A DNA stretch of 64,000 nucleotides from Melanocharis versteri. Lineage: Eukaryota; Chordata; Aves; Passeriformes; Melanocharitidae. Position numbers and translations under genes: made by a program. How positions within the stretch are numbered: position 1 is the stretch's first letter; each line of letters begins with the position of its first letter. The stretch is from positions 1 through 64,000 of the forward strand of contig VZTG01001566.1 in the NCBI GenBank assembly GCA_013397845.1, in the 5' to 3' direction. This document shows, piece after piece, positions 36,520 to 48,476 of the stretch. The notes under the pieces were generated by a model. The model saw only the letters and a list, made by a program, of their open reading frames with translations. It was not told where the DNA came from and did not search any database.

Positions 36520-36850
36520 CAGCCCTGTATTTAACAGTCCTGGAAACGCTTTTCCCTCGCCGCCAAGGCCCGCTCCCCGCGCCGGGCGGGGACGGGAGGG
36601 GAGGGGAGGAGGCAGGCGCGGGTCCCAGGCTGCTCCGCGGCCACGCATGCTTCCTGGCCGCCTCCGTGCCGCGCTTCCCGGCGCGCTGCGGCCGGGATCG
36701 GCGCGGCCGGGCGCCGCGGGTGAAGGGCGGATGGCGGCGGCCGCGCTCCAGGTGGGCTCCGCGCCGGGCCGGGAGGGGCTGCTGCGCCCCGCACCGCGCC
36801 GCGGCCCCGCGCTGCCCCTCGCTCCTGCTCCTCTCGGGTTTCCCGGTTAA
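36520..36850 (+). promoter_or_regulatory. CpG island, probable TMEM267 promoter and non-coding exon 1
   Basis: Very GC- and CpG-rich, with G-rich runs (GGGAGGGGAGGGGAGG) that suit SP-family factors. A plausible exon 1 ends at the donor CAG|GTGGGC, position 36751. It contains an ATG at 36731 that opens a nine-codon upstream ORF if spliced to 40461. Placement as TMEM267 promoter rests on position and strand. Confidence 0.65.
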
Positions 36851-36940
36851 TTCCCTGCTCGGTTCAGTTCAGTTTGTTCTCCAGCGTCTTGGTGAAATCC
36901 TACCGCTCCCTTATGGGCTTTTGTCCTCTCCAGCCCCCAA

Positions 36941-37077
36941 AATGCGTTATAGTTACCTGGCCCAAAAATATTTGCATGATCGCCACAATAATGCGTTATA
37001 ATTGTCTGGCCCAAAAATATTTGCATGATCACTCCAGTAATGTGTTATAATTATCTGACCCAAAAATGCTGGCACTG
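36941..37077. repeat. 49-bp tandem repeat, nearly 3 copies, with octamer motifs
   Basis: Copies begin at 36941, 36990 and 37039 (AATGCGTTAT or AATGTGTTAT), exactly 49 bp apart. The first two hold ATTTGCAT (36970-36977 and 37019-37026), the octamer bound by POU/Oct factors. The third is truncated and lacks it. It sits about 190 bp inside TMEM267 intron 1. Confidence 0.93.
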
Positions 37078-37284
37078 TCAGTTCTTCACAGATAGTATTA
37101 GGCTGGGATCTCCTTTTCCATGAGATTGTACGCTAAAGGTTTGGGCTGGTGTCTAAATTCTGTTTTATGCAGGTTTTAATATAAATTAACATCTAATATC
37201 AAAAAATGAGGGATTTAGGAGATTATCGAATTGTAAGGGATTGCCATCTTTCAACTTTTTGTGTAGAAGGCATAATTCTGTTAC

Positions 37285-37372
37285 TTGGCAAGGTGGTGTT
37301 TGGTCGTAGGTTGGACTTGATGATCTCAAATGTCTTTTCCAGCCTAATTGATTCTGTGATTCTGTGACTTCA
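37285..37372 (+). mobile_element. CR1 LINE 3' end fragment
   Basis: GGTAGGTTGGACTTGATGATC-like text, then TCTTTTCCAGCCTAATTGAT and TCTGTGATTCTGTG match the CR1 3' end with its short terminal repeats. Confidence 0.75.
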
Positions 37373-40300
37373 TGCATTACATTCCTATACATATTCGCGT
37401 ACCTGACAGCATTATTCAAAACTGGGGCAAAAATTATGCAGAGGAATATTTCTAAGTGGTTATTCTAGCCATTGGATTTTTGATTTGCTCATACACCATG
37501 GGCTCTTAGTGCCAGCTGTTTTCCCAAAAATGTATTTACAGTTTTGATCTAAATATCTTCTTGTGACAGTAATTTGAAGTGTTAACTGTGTGTTCATAAA
37601 AATTACTGTGATAATTTCCTTAAATTAAATTAAGCATATCCATGAAACAGCATTTTGAGACTAAAGACGGAGGTTATGCTTAGTGCTTTATCTCATGTAA
37701 AAATGACGTGCGAAACCACCACTCTAAGGAGCGTTACTTTATCAGCTGTTGTGTTTTATCTAAAACCAACATAGAACTTTCCTCCGGAATGTTAACTGGT
37801 CTGACCACACAGAGGTCTTTAAGCATTCTTGTGTGAATTTCTCCCCACTTTTCCGTTTAAGCAGGAATGTAAGCTACACAACTGCTTTCTGAGATTCATA
37901 GGCTGGAAAAACTGACGCTTTATTGTGATATTTTGTAAACAGCCTGAAAAGCATAGTTTTTCAGGGAAAAAAGATTTCTAGTTTTACATTAAAATTTATA
38001 ATTTCAGAGATTATTTTGGTTGAACAGAGTTTTGTTTTTTTCTAGTCTGATTTCCCTCTTGATCTGCAGAATATTTCTAGGAAATTCCGTTGTACTTGGG
38101 AATGTGAGTTGATTTTTACACAGGCAACACTCATTTCTGTCTCGAAGGGAGCCTGAAACAGGCTGTTTAAAAACAGCATTGGCTCTTGACTACGGTCAAC
38201 CTGGAGCCAGTTTTGCATCCTGTTCTTCATTCTGGCTCGAAGAACACGTTAATACTACGCATAGCAAAAGTGTAAGGCTAACACAGAACTGACACAGACC
38301 TCTGTTGCTATAGGAATTTCTAGATCTCCCTTTATCTATTCTAAGGGCACTAAGTGATGGGGTGGAATTTAAAAAGAGATCCCTCAGTGGGACTCATAAA
38401 TGTTTCATTAGGTGGGAATCTTCCAGGCACAAGAAGAAATCTGTAAAAATGGATTGCTTTATCTGTTGAAATGCAATTACTTGGAAGACTGGAACTGTTC
38501 TTTTTGGACACTCTGTTTTATTATCTTTTAGTTATTATCGTGTTCCATTTTTATTTCTGCTCTTCTCTTGGTTTACAGTCCTTTTTCTGCTTTTACGGAG
38601 CTTCAAAGCTCTAGGTGAAGTTGTTTTTAGCTCAATTATATTTGCTTACAAAATAATTAAATATATGTTTATTCGTTCTGGGTTTTTTTGCTGTTGTTCG
38701 TATTTCTTGTATGCTGTTTTGCCTAGTGTTGGTGCTTACTGGTGCCTGGTTTGTTTTTATTTAGGATGGAACAAATGGTGTTCAGTATTTCCTGCACTGG
38801 GCTGGGCAGACTGGATTCAGAAAGCACAGAGGCTCAACACTGAGGCATAGACCACATTTCCTACTGGAGTAAGGCACCTGCCATGGAGAAAAAAGTGTTC
38901 TCCTAGTCCCAGGGGAAGTTTGATTCTGGATGCTGGTGTCCTTTTTAAAGGTATGTAGCTACATCACCTCTTCACAGATTGGATTCTTACACAGCTTTTA
39001 TGGTAATTTTAAATGAAATCCAGTCTGACATGACGGCTATATAGAAGAAGCTTTTGTGAGGAAATCACCATTTTTCCCTAAAATGGAATTTATTCAGCAA
39101 TGTCTTGCGTACTGTAAGGTCACCCACCAGAAAATAGCACTTCCATTGTTTCAGGAAGCACTTTGTGTCTACACATTCATTCAGAAGAGGCACAGTCATG
39201 GTTAACAGACTCTAAACTTGACCCACCTTTTTCATCTCAGTGCAAAGTCTATGTATTATTCATGCTTTCTTCTCTTTTACTTTTTTTAATGTTTTCCAAA
39301 TAAATGATTCAGTGGGCTTTTTTTTTTGTCCTACAGAGATGCCAGTAGTTCTGTCTTGTGGATAATTTTACAACAGGCAGGCATGGAAATAATATGGAAG
39401 AAATATTTGTATCTTGTGAGACTTATAATAAGTTTAAAATTATAAATTTTTATGTGTCAGCTTAGGAAGTCTAATACACTCAAAAACTCCCTTCAGAATG
39501 AGAATTTACCTAATAAAGAAGGGTTGTCAAGATTTAATGCGTTGCACAAAAATGGCAAACTCATGTGAATAGTCCGTTTTTAGGCAGGATATAGGCTTTA
39601 AAACTGTCATCTGTCCCTACAGCTCCCCAAAAAGACTAGCACAACAGCTGGGACAGTTAGAACTTCTCTTGCAAAAAGAGGAGTTATGAAGGTAAAGTGG
39701 CAGAAAATAGATAAGTCCTAAAAGTAACAGCCAACTTTTCTGCTGGAGCACATGCTGAGGAAAAGCTTAGCTAGTTTTGCTCTGTGAGAGAGTGGTTTTG
39801 GTTACTTTGCATGACTAAATGGTTGTTGTCTTTGTGTTTACTATAAATAGTGAGGGTATTTTAGTGGGTTTGGTTTCCTTAAGGTTTATTCTATGTTCCA
39901 GTCTCCAAACTAAACAAGGCATTGCTCAGGAAAGGGTGCCAGAGGAGTACTACATATGTTAGCAAAGAATGTAAATTAAAACAGTGGTTTGGATTATAGA
40001 TTAAAAACTCAGTTTTAACAGTTATTGTGTAGAGAAATCTGGGATTTTTGAGCATCAGTCCTAAGAATCCTCCAAACTGAATCTTCTTTTGTTATTACAC
40101 TGTAAAGTATTTCATTGGATTAGGTTGTGTATTTAAGATCAGAAGGAGTCTTGAAACATATTTAGTGTATTATCGTAGATATGTTTCAAGTTATTTTGTA
40201 ATATTTAACATTGCAGTTAGTGGAATTAGAGCTCTCCATGTTACTTGTACTGGTTCTAATTGAACAAGGGCAGGTGTTCTAATTCAAATCTGTAGTGTTC

Positions 40301-40460
40301 AAGTCAATAAATTAATTGAAATAAAAAATTCCCTGGGAATGTTAAATGCAAGCACTGAATTTGGGTTCTTAATGCCCAGGTGTAGCTGTGGTAACAGATG
40401 CTTTGTGCAAATGGATCTTCTTTGTTTAATAATTTTCTTTCTGATCTCTGACATTTACAG
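37373..40460. other. Predicted TMEM267 intron 1, remainder
   Basis: AT-rich sequence. No exon, known repeat or RNA gene is recognised. Confidence 0.65.
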
Positions 40461-40536
40461 AACAACTGACAATACAAAGGACAATGCACAGTGTGTATCC
40501 TGATGGCATTTTGTGTGCTGTGACATGGTTTTTGTC
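40461..40536 (+). other. TMEM267 5' UTR part of the first coding exon
   Basis: A likely acceptor TTTACAG ends at 40460. The segment holds a short upstream ORF, ATG at 40503 to TGA at 40521-40523 (MAFCVL), and an in-frame ATG at 40525 twelve bases before the conserved start. Confidence 0.6.
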
Positions 40537-40848
40537 ATGGCATCTGAGACTGAAAAGGCCCACGCTCTTCTCCAGACTTTCAGCACAGCGTCAGTTATTT
40601 CCAGTCTAGGTTTGGGGATATTCTGCTTTGTAGCAGACAGACTTCTGCAGTTCTCCTTCATTCAGCAAAATGACTGGCTCCGAGCCTTATCTGATAATGC
40701 AGTGCATGGTATACTGGGGATGTGGTCCTGGGCGATAGTGATTGGACTCAGGAAGAAAAGTGACTTCACTGAGGTTACCCTGGCTGGCTTCCTTGCCTCT
40801 GTCATTGATGTGGACCACTTCTTTCTTGCTGGATCTCTGTCATTAAAG
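40537..40848 (+). CDS. TMEM267: TMEM267 coding exon 1
   Basis: 104 codons, MASETEKAHALLQTFSTASV to DVDHFFLAGSLSLK. The ATG context GTCATGG has G at -3 and +4. The donor is AAG|GTAAGT. Confidence 0.95.
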
Positions 40849-43800
40849 GTAAGTCAATAGAGCAGTAATTTGTCACTGTTTACATTATTGTTCTTCTTCC
40901 ATGTCCTAGACAAAAAACATTCCATTGATAATTCAATTAAATACATTTAATAGATATGCAGGAATTATGTTTTTATGCAGTTGTTATGACTTTAAAAGCC
41001 ATAAAAATATTTTACATCTACTGTTCAGTTTCTGCTACTTAGAAGGAAAAAAAGAGAGTTTTGCATGTGTACATGCTATTCTGCATGTATCACATAATTG
41101 CTTTGTTATCCAGCTTAAGGAGTTAAGTGCTGCCTTGGGCATTTTTGTGGATGAAGTGGATGATTCCATTTCTTTTTACAGTAAGGGTTAGAAATACCTG
41201 AAATGTGGGGTAGAAGTATCTGAAACGTAGATGATAGAGCTTCAGTTTCATTTCATTCAGTCTTTCTGAGCAATACATTGGCTTTAGCCAGCCCTAGACA
41301 TTTCTCCCACGAACAAGCTATATGTGAGCTGTTGCCTTTAAAAAGACAGTCTGAGTTACATTTAAATATAGTTAATTGAAAAAAAAAAAAAAAAAACCAA
41401 AAAATAGTAGGAAAGCAAGCATCAGCTTATTAATAGAAGTAAAAAGGTGAATTGGCTCCTGTTGAGAAGTGAATAGATCATCATCTATTTGCAGAACTGC
41501 TTGTTAGGACAGAGTTTCTCAATAGGATTAGTACTACCAGATTATGGCACTCTTTTCCAGTAGTTTTCCTCCTCTAGTTTGCTCATAATACTATTACACT
41601 GTTCATAGGGAAATAGCTAAAAGGAAGGCAGGCAGGAAGGAAGGAGGGAAGGAAGCAAATCCTCTTCTTTATATTCATGTAAGTAAAGAAGAACAATGGT
41701 TTACCAATTTTTAAAAAATATTTAGGTGACAGCTAAGTGCAAGAGGCAAATATTGCTTGTAGTTAAGATGCAAAAATCAGACTTATGATGGAAAAATAGT
41801 TTTTGTTTACGTACAGTATCACTATTTATTGTAGAGAAAAGATCCCTTTTATTTGTGCATTTGGTCAGTTTTCCCCTCTTGGCTCTACCAGTGCTGAGGA
41901 GAAGGGGAAGAACTGGGTCCCTCAACCTGCTGGCCACATTCCTAATGCAGATCAGGATACCACTGACCACCAACTTTGCCATGAGGACAGTCAGGCTCCA
42001 GCATGTCCTGGTGCCTGGCATCATTCTTCCCTACATATTCCCTAGTTGTCCCGTTTTCTGTACTTCTTGCATGTGGAAATGCTGTACAATTACAAAACTA
42101 TGTAAAGAAAAGGAAAGTCAGCTTGGTTGATTAATGGGTCCTATAATATTATTACTGAATAACGATATGGAATAGAATTTAAATCTCTAATTATTCTCGT
42201 CTGGTTTTTTTCTTATTTTAAAATCAGTGAATGCAACTAAATGAATGGCTAGCTATTAGAAAGTATTAAAATTTTATTGCTGCTTTTTCATGCATTTCAG
42301 ATGATTGCCAGTATTTTTCTTAATTTTGGCCACTAGATGTCACGTTTCACCGATGTCTGTTTGAAAAGTTGACTGTTGAATTGTGTCATGGAACTGGGAG
42401 GTGACCTGCCTCTTGGCAGTGATGCAAGGTTAAACATACTTACACCTTCCCTGACGGGGAACGTTTGTGTATCCCAGCCTATCCCTGCTATGTGAAACCA
42501 AGTAAATTTTTGTAATTTTGTGACTTAATTTGTTCCTGCGTTGTTTCAGTTCCCAGGCAGATAGCAGTTCATTTTCTAATATAGCCTGAAGTATTGTTGT
42601 TGACAGTTAGACCTAGTTCTCTTATTCTTAAAGTTTTTTTTGCAAAAGAGAGCTGATTTCTGTGCTCTCCCCCAAAATGTTTTTCAAATCAGAAGCACTA
42701 AACATAGCAGGTAGAATCATAGCCCTTTTAGTAGCCAAATGTACTTAGCTGAGGTAAGAAGAAGACAAGATGCCCAAGGGCTTTTTCAAAGTGATTTGCC
42801 TGCCAACTCCTTTCCTTTCCATATGTTAACTGGGCTAATAAAGGAAATAATCAGGTGTAGGTCTCTTGACTCTTAGAGCAAAAGCATCATTACAACTTGC
42901 AAAGCCAGTATTCTTTAAAAAGACTCTCTTCTCGACTAAATAACTTGCAAAAAAATCTTAAGGGAATTAATTTATGTTTTCTAAACCTCATACTATTTTT
43001 CTCCTCCTCTCTGTACTGCTTTTTTGCCTAAATTACCTCTAAAGGGTCCTGTCCAAAACCATAAGTAGTATTTTAGGTGAGACTTCGTTTGAGTCAAACA
43101 CTATAAATTAATTCCTTTCAATGGCACAAAAGTACAATGCTTCTGTCCTTTTAAAAAGAAAAAAGTATTCTATTACAGGTTTTATGTCTTCTTGCAGTGC
43201 CATCAGGGTCCCTTTGGTTTGTGGTGTAACGAAATTTGTAATTTCAGGCTGTCACCTATATAATTTATTACTTTTTGGGATACTTTTTTACTATATATTT
43301 GTTAGATACTTTTTTACTACGTGGTTGGTAGTTATAGCCCCATTCTTCATCTTCAAAGTGCATGGTTGAGAGTAACTGCCTTAAGAGACTAACACATTTA
43401 CTGCTTTTGCAATACATTACTAAATAACTAATAAATTAATAAGTCTAATTAACTAACCACACCACTATTACTAATTTGTACCAATAGTATGTTTCACGGC
43501 CCTGTACACAATCACCTATAAAGCTCGTCATCATCACTTTTAAATCTAATGACGAGTTACTTCTTCTGGAGTAATCTTTTTATGCAGCACAAGGCGGTAC
43601 TGCCTTCTGCCTCCAATTGCTACCTTCACACTACTCCAGTCACCTACTTCTGTTCCTGCTGACGCAGCTCAGTGCTTGGATTGTTTGGCCATTGGTCTGT
43701 TTTTCATGGTCATCATTGTTTTTCTGCAGTATTCAGGGTAAATAGTCACCTGTGGTATTTATATGTTTGCTCTGATAAATACTTGTGTACCAAGTACCAT

Positions 43801-46800
43801 GTGATCTGACCTTTTGCCCACATTATTTTTGCAATGAGTATGAGGTCTACAATGACTTCACTACATGGAATTTGTAGTTCTTTGTGTTCCATGTGTTTTT
43901 TACTGCGCACACAAGTATAGAAGAGTCTGTCTCGCTGACTCCTCCAAAGGTGGTGGTTCCTGCAGCCTGTCGTCAGTCAGGAGTGCTGGTATGACATGAT
44001 GGGCTGCTCCCAGACTCCACCAGGATTGTAGCGCAGACACTCATGTTGCAGAACAGACATGCAGAAATTGCTGTCTTGCTGCTAAAGACTGACCTAATTC
44101 TTAAAGTGTAGAAAATGCAGTCGGTGGCAAACATACATAACACTGGTGGGAAATGTGCTGCCCCTGACTGACGTGGGCTGCACAGGAGCAGTTCTGGAAC
44201 TGGAGAGTAAGCTTTGCACAAGCACAATTAATATAGTATTGCATATGTTACTATATTGTTAATATTACTACTATAATATATGTTACACTGAATATGTTAC
44301 TATAAACTAAAGACTTCAGGCTTGTGAAGCAGCACAGAATATGAGTGAGGGAGCATCTGTTGTTTCATAACATCCATGGTGTCACCATGAGCATTAAAGC
44401 AAATAATTTGCGTGGGCTCTCCTGCGTGCAATTATTGTCTCCTGTCTCCAGCTGCTCATTGTAGTGAGAGAGGCTGGAGGAGCAGCAACTTGAAGATGAT
44501 CTTGTACCTGATTGAACATGTAGGCAAATGGAAAAGGTCATTTGCAAATAAATTCTGTTTGCAACTTTTTCCAGGAGGTTTAAGGCGGAAAAGGCTTGGG
44601 TTTTTTGGTTTTTTCAGTGTTTGTTTTTGGGGTTTTTTTTTATTTCTAAAGACAAACAAATTTGCCTATCGGGAGAAAGAGAGTATAGCAGCTTATATTA
44701 CCAAATAGAACTACCTGCCTGTCTCTAAGGCTTGGCAACTCAAGAATGTAAGTGTTCCTTTAGTCACAGAATGTAAAAGAGGAAACAGACTGTTCTTCTC
44801 TCAGACCTTGGGCAACAGCATATCGGAAGCTTGATGGCTGTACTGCAATTACAGAATAGGACTTTCTTTTGCTAAAATTGAACACACAGGTTTGCTATAG
44901 GAATAACCCTGCCATCTAAAATATGTATTAAAAGAATTTAAGCATCACCGTGGCACCAATACTGATAAACTGTGTACGTAAGTAACAATAAAATTTTCCT
45001 TACTCCCTATGTTGCTGTTGGCACCTAACCTTAATAGGCCAGAGGGAAAAGACTAATTTAGACTTTGCTACTATTTTTTTCGAAGTGCAGATATGGAGAC
45101 CAGTCAATTGATTATCTCCCAAAACATATCAGTATCCAGGTTTTTTCAAAATTATGTTAGTATGTACTTTTGAGGCTCTTGTTGACAGTAACAAAAATCT
45201 TTGTAGGGCAGGTGGTGAACAATTTCACCATCACAAGATTTTTCTACTTTAATCTGCTTGTGTGAAACAGAACTGAAGCTGGAGAAAATACACCTTTTGC
45301 ACCAACTTAAAGGAGTTGGGTCCACAACATTAGAGTTAAAAATTGTTGAGACAGTTCGTGAGCTTTTTAATCCCATTACCTGATCAGGAGAGTCACAGAC
45401 AAGCGTGTGGTGGGGAGCTAATAGAGCAAAGCTTTCTGCAGGCCTTTTAGTGTTGGCTTTGGTTTAAAACATGAGCTGTTATATTTCAAGGTAGTCCATA
45501 ACTTCCCATCTATGTGTTAACTGGCTTAGGCTACATCAGAGTTTCCTTGCAGAGAAGATAGGGTTCCATGCAGTTACCTAAATTATGCATGAACTTGATG
45601 AGCCATTCCAGAGTCCCAGTGCCAGGCCCTCTTGCTGTTGAATCCTGCAAGGATTAACATGGCTGAAGAATGAACAGGTTAGAGACGCTTCGTTTGCTTT
45701 CTGCGATAGGTGCAGGGAGGGATGTGTTCAACACAGCAGAGATACACCGTCCTGTTACATCTCTGGTGCCTGTTACAGGTTTTCCAAGTGTTCACCAGTA
45801 TCTGAATTGAGCCACTGAATATTACATCAACACTTCTGTAGATCTTTTAGTAATGTGCTGTTGTTTCTCCTGTGCTTACAGATGTAAGAATCTACTTATT
45901 TGTTGAATAGAAATCCAAAATACTGTTACAGTTTTTTTACTGTGTTTGAATTTGTGGCAATGGTTGTATCTGTTGCTGCTGAGTACACCCACAGGATATC
46001 TTCTCAAATATGAATATTAAATTGACATTATCTCTTCTTAAAATGGCTAAATCTATTCTCGTTAGCTAGACATTCACCTTATTAAAACCAAATATGAGAC
46101 TTTCAACTGAGTTAGTGTTAAATAAGTTGTTGATACAAAAAAAACAGTCACGAATGTTTCAGATCTTAAGAACTTTGTTTTGCCTGTCCGTGAAGAATAC
46201 TGTCTCAAGGTGATCAAAATACATGTAACTTTGATCATATTTTTGTCCTATTGAAAATTACTGTTCTGTTTTAAACACTGTGTAACTGAACCAACTTTAC
46301 AGGTGACGACTGTAGTAAAACATGGGATGCATTTTTGGAGGTAAATGCCATTAAAGCACATAATTTATTTCAAGTAAGACATAATAAATATTTTGAGTGT
46401 ATTGCACGGTTGTTTTCCTTTTAATTGTCTTGAAATTAAATACATTAAATCAGTGCAGCCGAATATACAAGTTTCTGTGTGCCACGTGGCTATATGACAA
46501 ATAGGATACCTCATCCCTCTCCCTCCCTGTTTTCCTGATGATAGTACTTAGTAGGATGCATGATTCATATCATACAATAGACAGACAGGCCAGCACACAA
46601 CTCTCATGCATAAAATTGGCTTTAAACTAATTGCAATGGAAAGGAACAGTATGTTTTTCTTTCTGCTTCCACTTAGTCACCTGACAGTACACCTGTAGAC
46701 ACTCAGGAAACTTCTCTTCTCTTGTCACAATTGTAGCCATTGGCAATAATATTTTTCTGTTCTGCAGGCTGCTCTGACTCTTCCACGGAGACCACTTCTT

Positions 46801-47103
46801 CATTGTTCTACTGTGATCCCTGTGGTGGCTCTGACATTAAAGTTTATCATGCAGCTTTTCAGGCTTAAGGACTCATGGTGCTTTCTCCCCTGGATGTTGT
46901 TCATATCGTGGACTTCTCATCATGTCCGTGATGGGATTCGTCATGGCCTCTGGATCTGCCCGTTTGGAAAAACTCCTCCCTTGCCCTATTGGCTGTATGT
47001 GGCAATTACAGCCTCTTTACCTCATCTATGTTCATTTATTATGTATTTAACGGGCACTAGAGAATTAATGTCTATAAAACATGGAATCCGCATTGATGTA
47101 TAG
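40537..47103 (+). CDS. TMEM267: TMEM267 (C5orf28), multi-pass membrane protein, 215 aa
   Basis: TMEM267 is a conserved vertebrate membrane protein of unknown function. Two coding exons, 40537-40848 and 46768-47103, join in phase to give 215 aa, the length I recall for human. The start at 40537 (MASETEKAHALLQT) is chosen from homology; an in-frame ATG at 40525 would add four residues. Hydrophobic segments lie at about residues 20-40, 58-71, 80-100, 118-136, 142-153 and 178-198. Conserved polar residues fall between them: D53 and H57, D91/D93/H94 (DVDHF), H116, and [13 protein letters not shown] at 154-166. These suggest a metal-binding site, which is inference. It is one of the best conserved genes here and directly follows C5orf34, as in human. 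Confidence 0.95.
41379..41406. repeat. Poly(A) tract in TMEM267 intron 2
   Basis: An A18 run, then CCAAAAAAT. Simple sequence, possibly an old retroposon tail; no recognisable body lies upstream. Confidence 0.85.
41621..41656. repeat. GGAA/GGCA-rich simple repeat
   Basis: A run of AAGG, GGCA and GGAA units. It is a potential multimeric ETS-type GGAA site, though short. Confidence 0.85.
41870..41975 (-). mobile_element. Old CR1 LINE fragment, reverse orientation
   Basis: GTCCCTCAACCTGCTGGCCA then CATTCCTAATGCAGATCAGG matches the reversed CR1 coding region (CCTCGACCTGCTGGCCAC, TGATGCAGCCCAGGAT). It belongs to the part upstream of the 3' UTR, so the end was lost. ORFs here derive from it. Confidence 0.7.
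42328..42343 (+). promoter_or_regulatory. CTCF-like motif in TMEM267 intron 2
   Basis: GGCCACTAGATGTCAC closely resembles the CTCF core (CCACYAGRKGGCRS), with T in place of one G. Binding cannot be judged from one match. Confidence 0.35.
42344..46767. other. TMEM267 intron 2, remainder
   Basis: Mainly AT-rich. It contains a G/T tract at 44600-44645 and short direct repeats (a GATACTTTTTTACTA pair at 43279 and 43305). No exon or RNA gene is recognised. Confidence 0.75.
46768..47103 (+). CDS. TMEM267: TMEM267 coding exon 2
   Basis: [20 protein letters not shown] through [14 protein letters not shown] to KHGIRIDV and TAG at 47101-47103. The acceptor is GTTCTGCAG. Confidence 0.95.
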   Translation, partial: [111 protein letters not shown]

Positions 47104-48030
47104 GAATACTGGCTTTTAAAGGTGGTTTGTGCTAGCACTTGAAATAACCTGCCTGTCTGTCACTGAAGGGTTTCCTTATGTTTCCTACACCTTCTGAGTT
47201 AGGTATTTTAAGGTTGTGGAGCCAATTACAGCTCTTGTGTCAATTCCTTGTGGTCACAAAACCTATTTAATGAATGATAATAATTTTATATCTGTACATT
47301 CCCCTTGTACAGTGCGTGGTCTTCCATAATAGTTCATGCATAGTGAGCTGATTTATAAAATATTTAATTTCTCTCTGTAGTAATTACATTGCATTTTACT
47401 GTCATGATGCCATTCATCTGATCACCATTCACTTTAGATTTGTATTCTGCCTTTAGAGAATACCTTTCATCTAGATAGTATTTGTATAGCACTTTAAAAA
47501 TGTGAAGTTCTATATAAATGCTAGGTATTACTGAGGATTTAATAGTGTATGACACTTGTAAAAAATCCCTCAGTTAGCCTTTCGAATTTATTTCTGTTTT
47601 AGGAGTCCTGCTGGACTAATGTATTCAACCATTTTAAAAGAAATACTGCCTATATTTCACACTGCCTGTCCACACCTCTTTGAACCTGCTATCACAGAGT
47701 TTTCTACTAAATGCTATATCCCCCTGTAGTTGCTTGGTACTAAATTTGCAGATAATTACTAGCTTCAAAATTAGAAAGGAGAAGACAGTTTGGTTATAGT
47801 ATTATGCTGTGTTGGCCAAATTGTTTATTTTTTAAAAATACACTAATTATGAGTACTATTTAACTTGGAACCAAGGAATTTTAGTAAATATTTAAGAATT
47901 ATGTGAAGATTCAGGGAGACACAAGAAAATAAAAATTGCTTATAATACAAGTTTGCTTAAAGACATTACTACTTAGTAAAGCATTTTCCATTAAGTGCAA
48001 TATCATCCTCATAATTGTAAAATAAAATGC

Positions 48031-48060
48031 ATTATTGTTATTATTATTATTATTATTATT
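48031..48060. repeat. (TTA)n microsatellite
   Basis: About nine TTA units at the end of an AT-rich tract in the probable TMEM267 3' UTR. Confidence 0.95.
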
Positions 48061-48203
48061 CAGAAATAGAAATTTCCTCATAAATAAGTTCCATAAGGAA
48101 AAGTGTTATGCTGCAGTTTATGAGGTAGTAATTTGCACTATGGACTATTCAGTTTTCATTTACAGACATCTCTCAGAAAGAGTCCTAAATTAAAAGTTGT
48201 CTG

Positions 48204-48225
48204 GTCTTGTCAAACTTGACAAGAC
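48204..48225. repeat. Perfect inverted repeat, 10-bp arms
   Basis: GTCTTGTCAA (48204-48213) and TTGACAAGAC (48216-48225) are exact reverse complements with a 2-bp spacer. It would form a hairpin in the probable TMEM267 3' UTR. Confidence 0.9.
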
Positions 48226-48476
48226 TGTCTAGACTTGTGCAATTTATAATGTACAACCTGAGAATGTCTGGATCTGGATAATTTTAAAATTTTTTATTCA
48301 TTGCCCGTTAAAGAGATGGGGCCTTAACTACTCCAGCTTCTGATGAATAGCTGTCAAAGGGGATCATTTTTATGGAACTGCATGTATAGGGTAGCATGTG
48401 CTTAACTTAGGTTACAAAGGGGTGTAAGGGTTTATGTGATGTGTGTATTTACATTATTAAATGTATATTAGGATAA

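Noticed and set aside
36413..37001. 145- and 111-codon ORFs at the TMEM267 CpG island
   Set aside because: GC-rich frames rich in Arg/Pro/Ala, crossing a likely exon-intron border and the 49-bp repeat. No homology.
43279..43319. Direct repeat of GATACTTTTTTACTA, 26 bp apart
   Set aside because: Short and in simple T-rich sequence; too weak to be more than chance or slippage.
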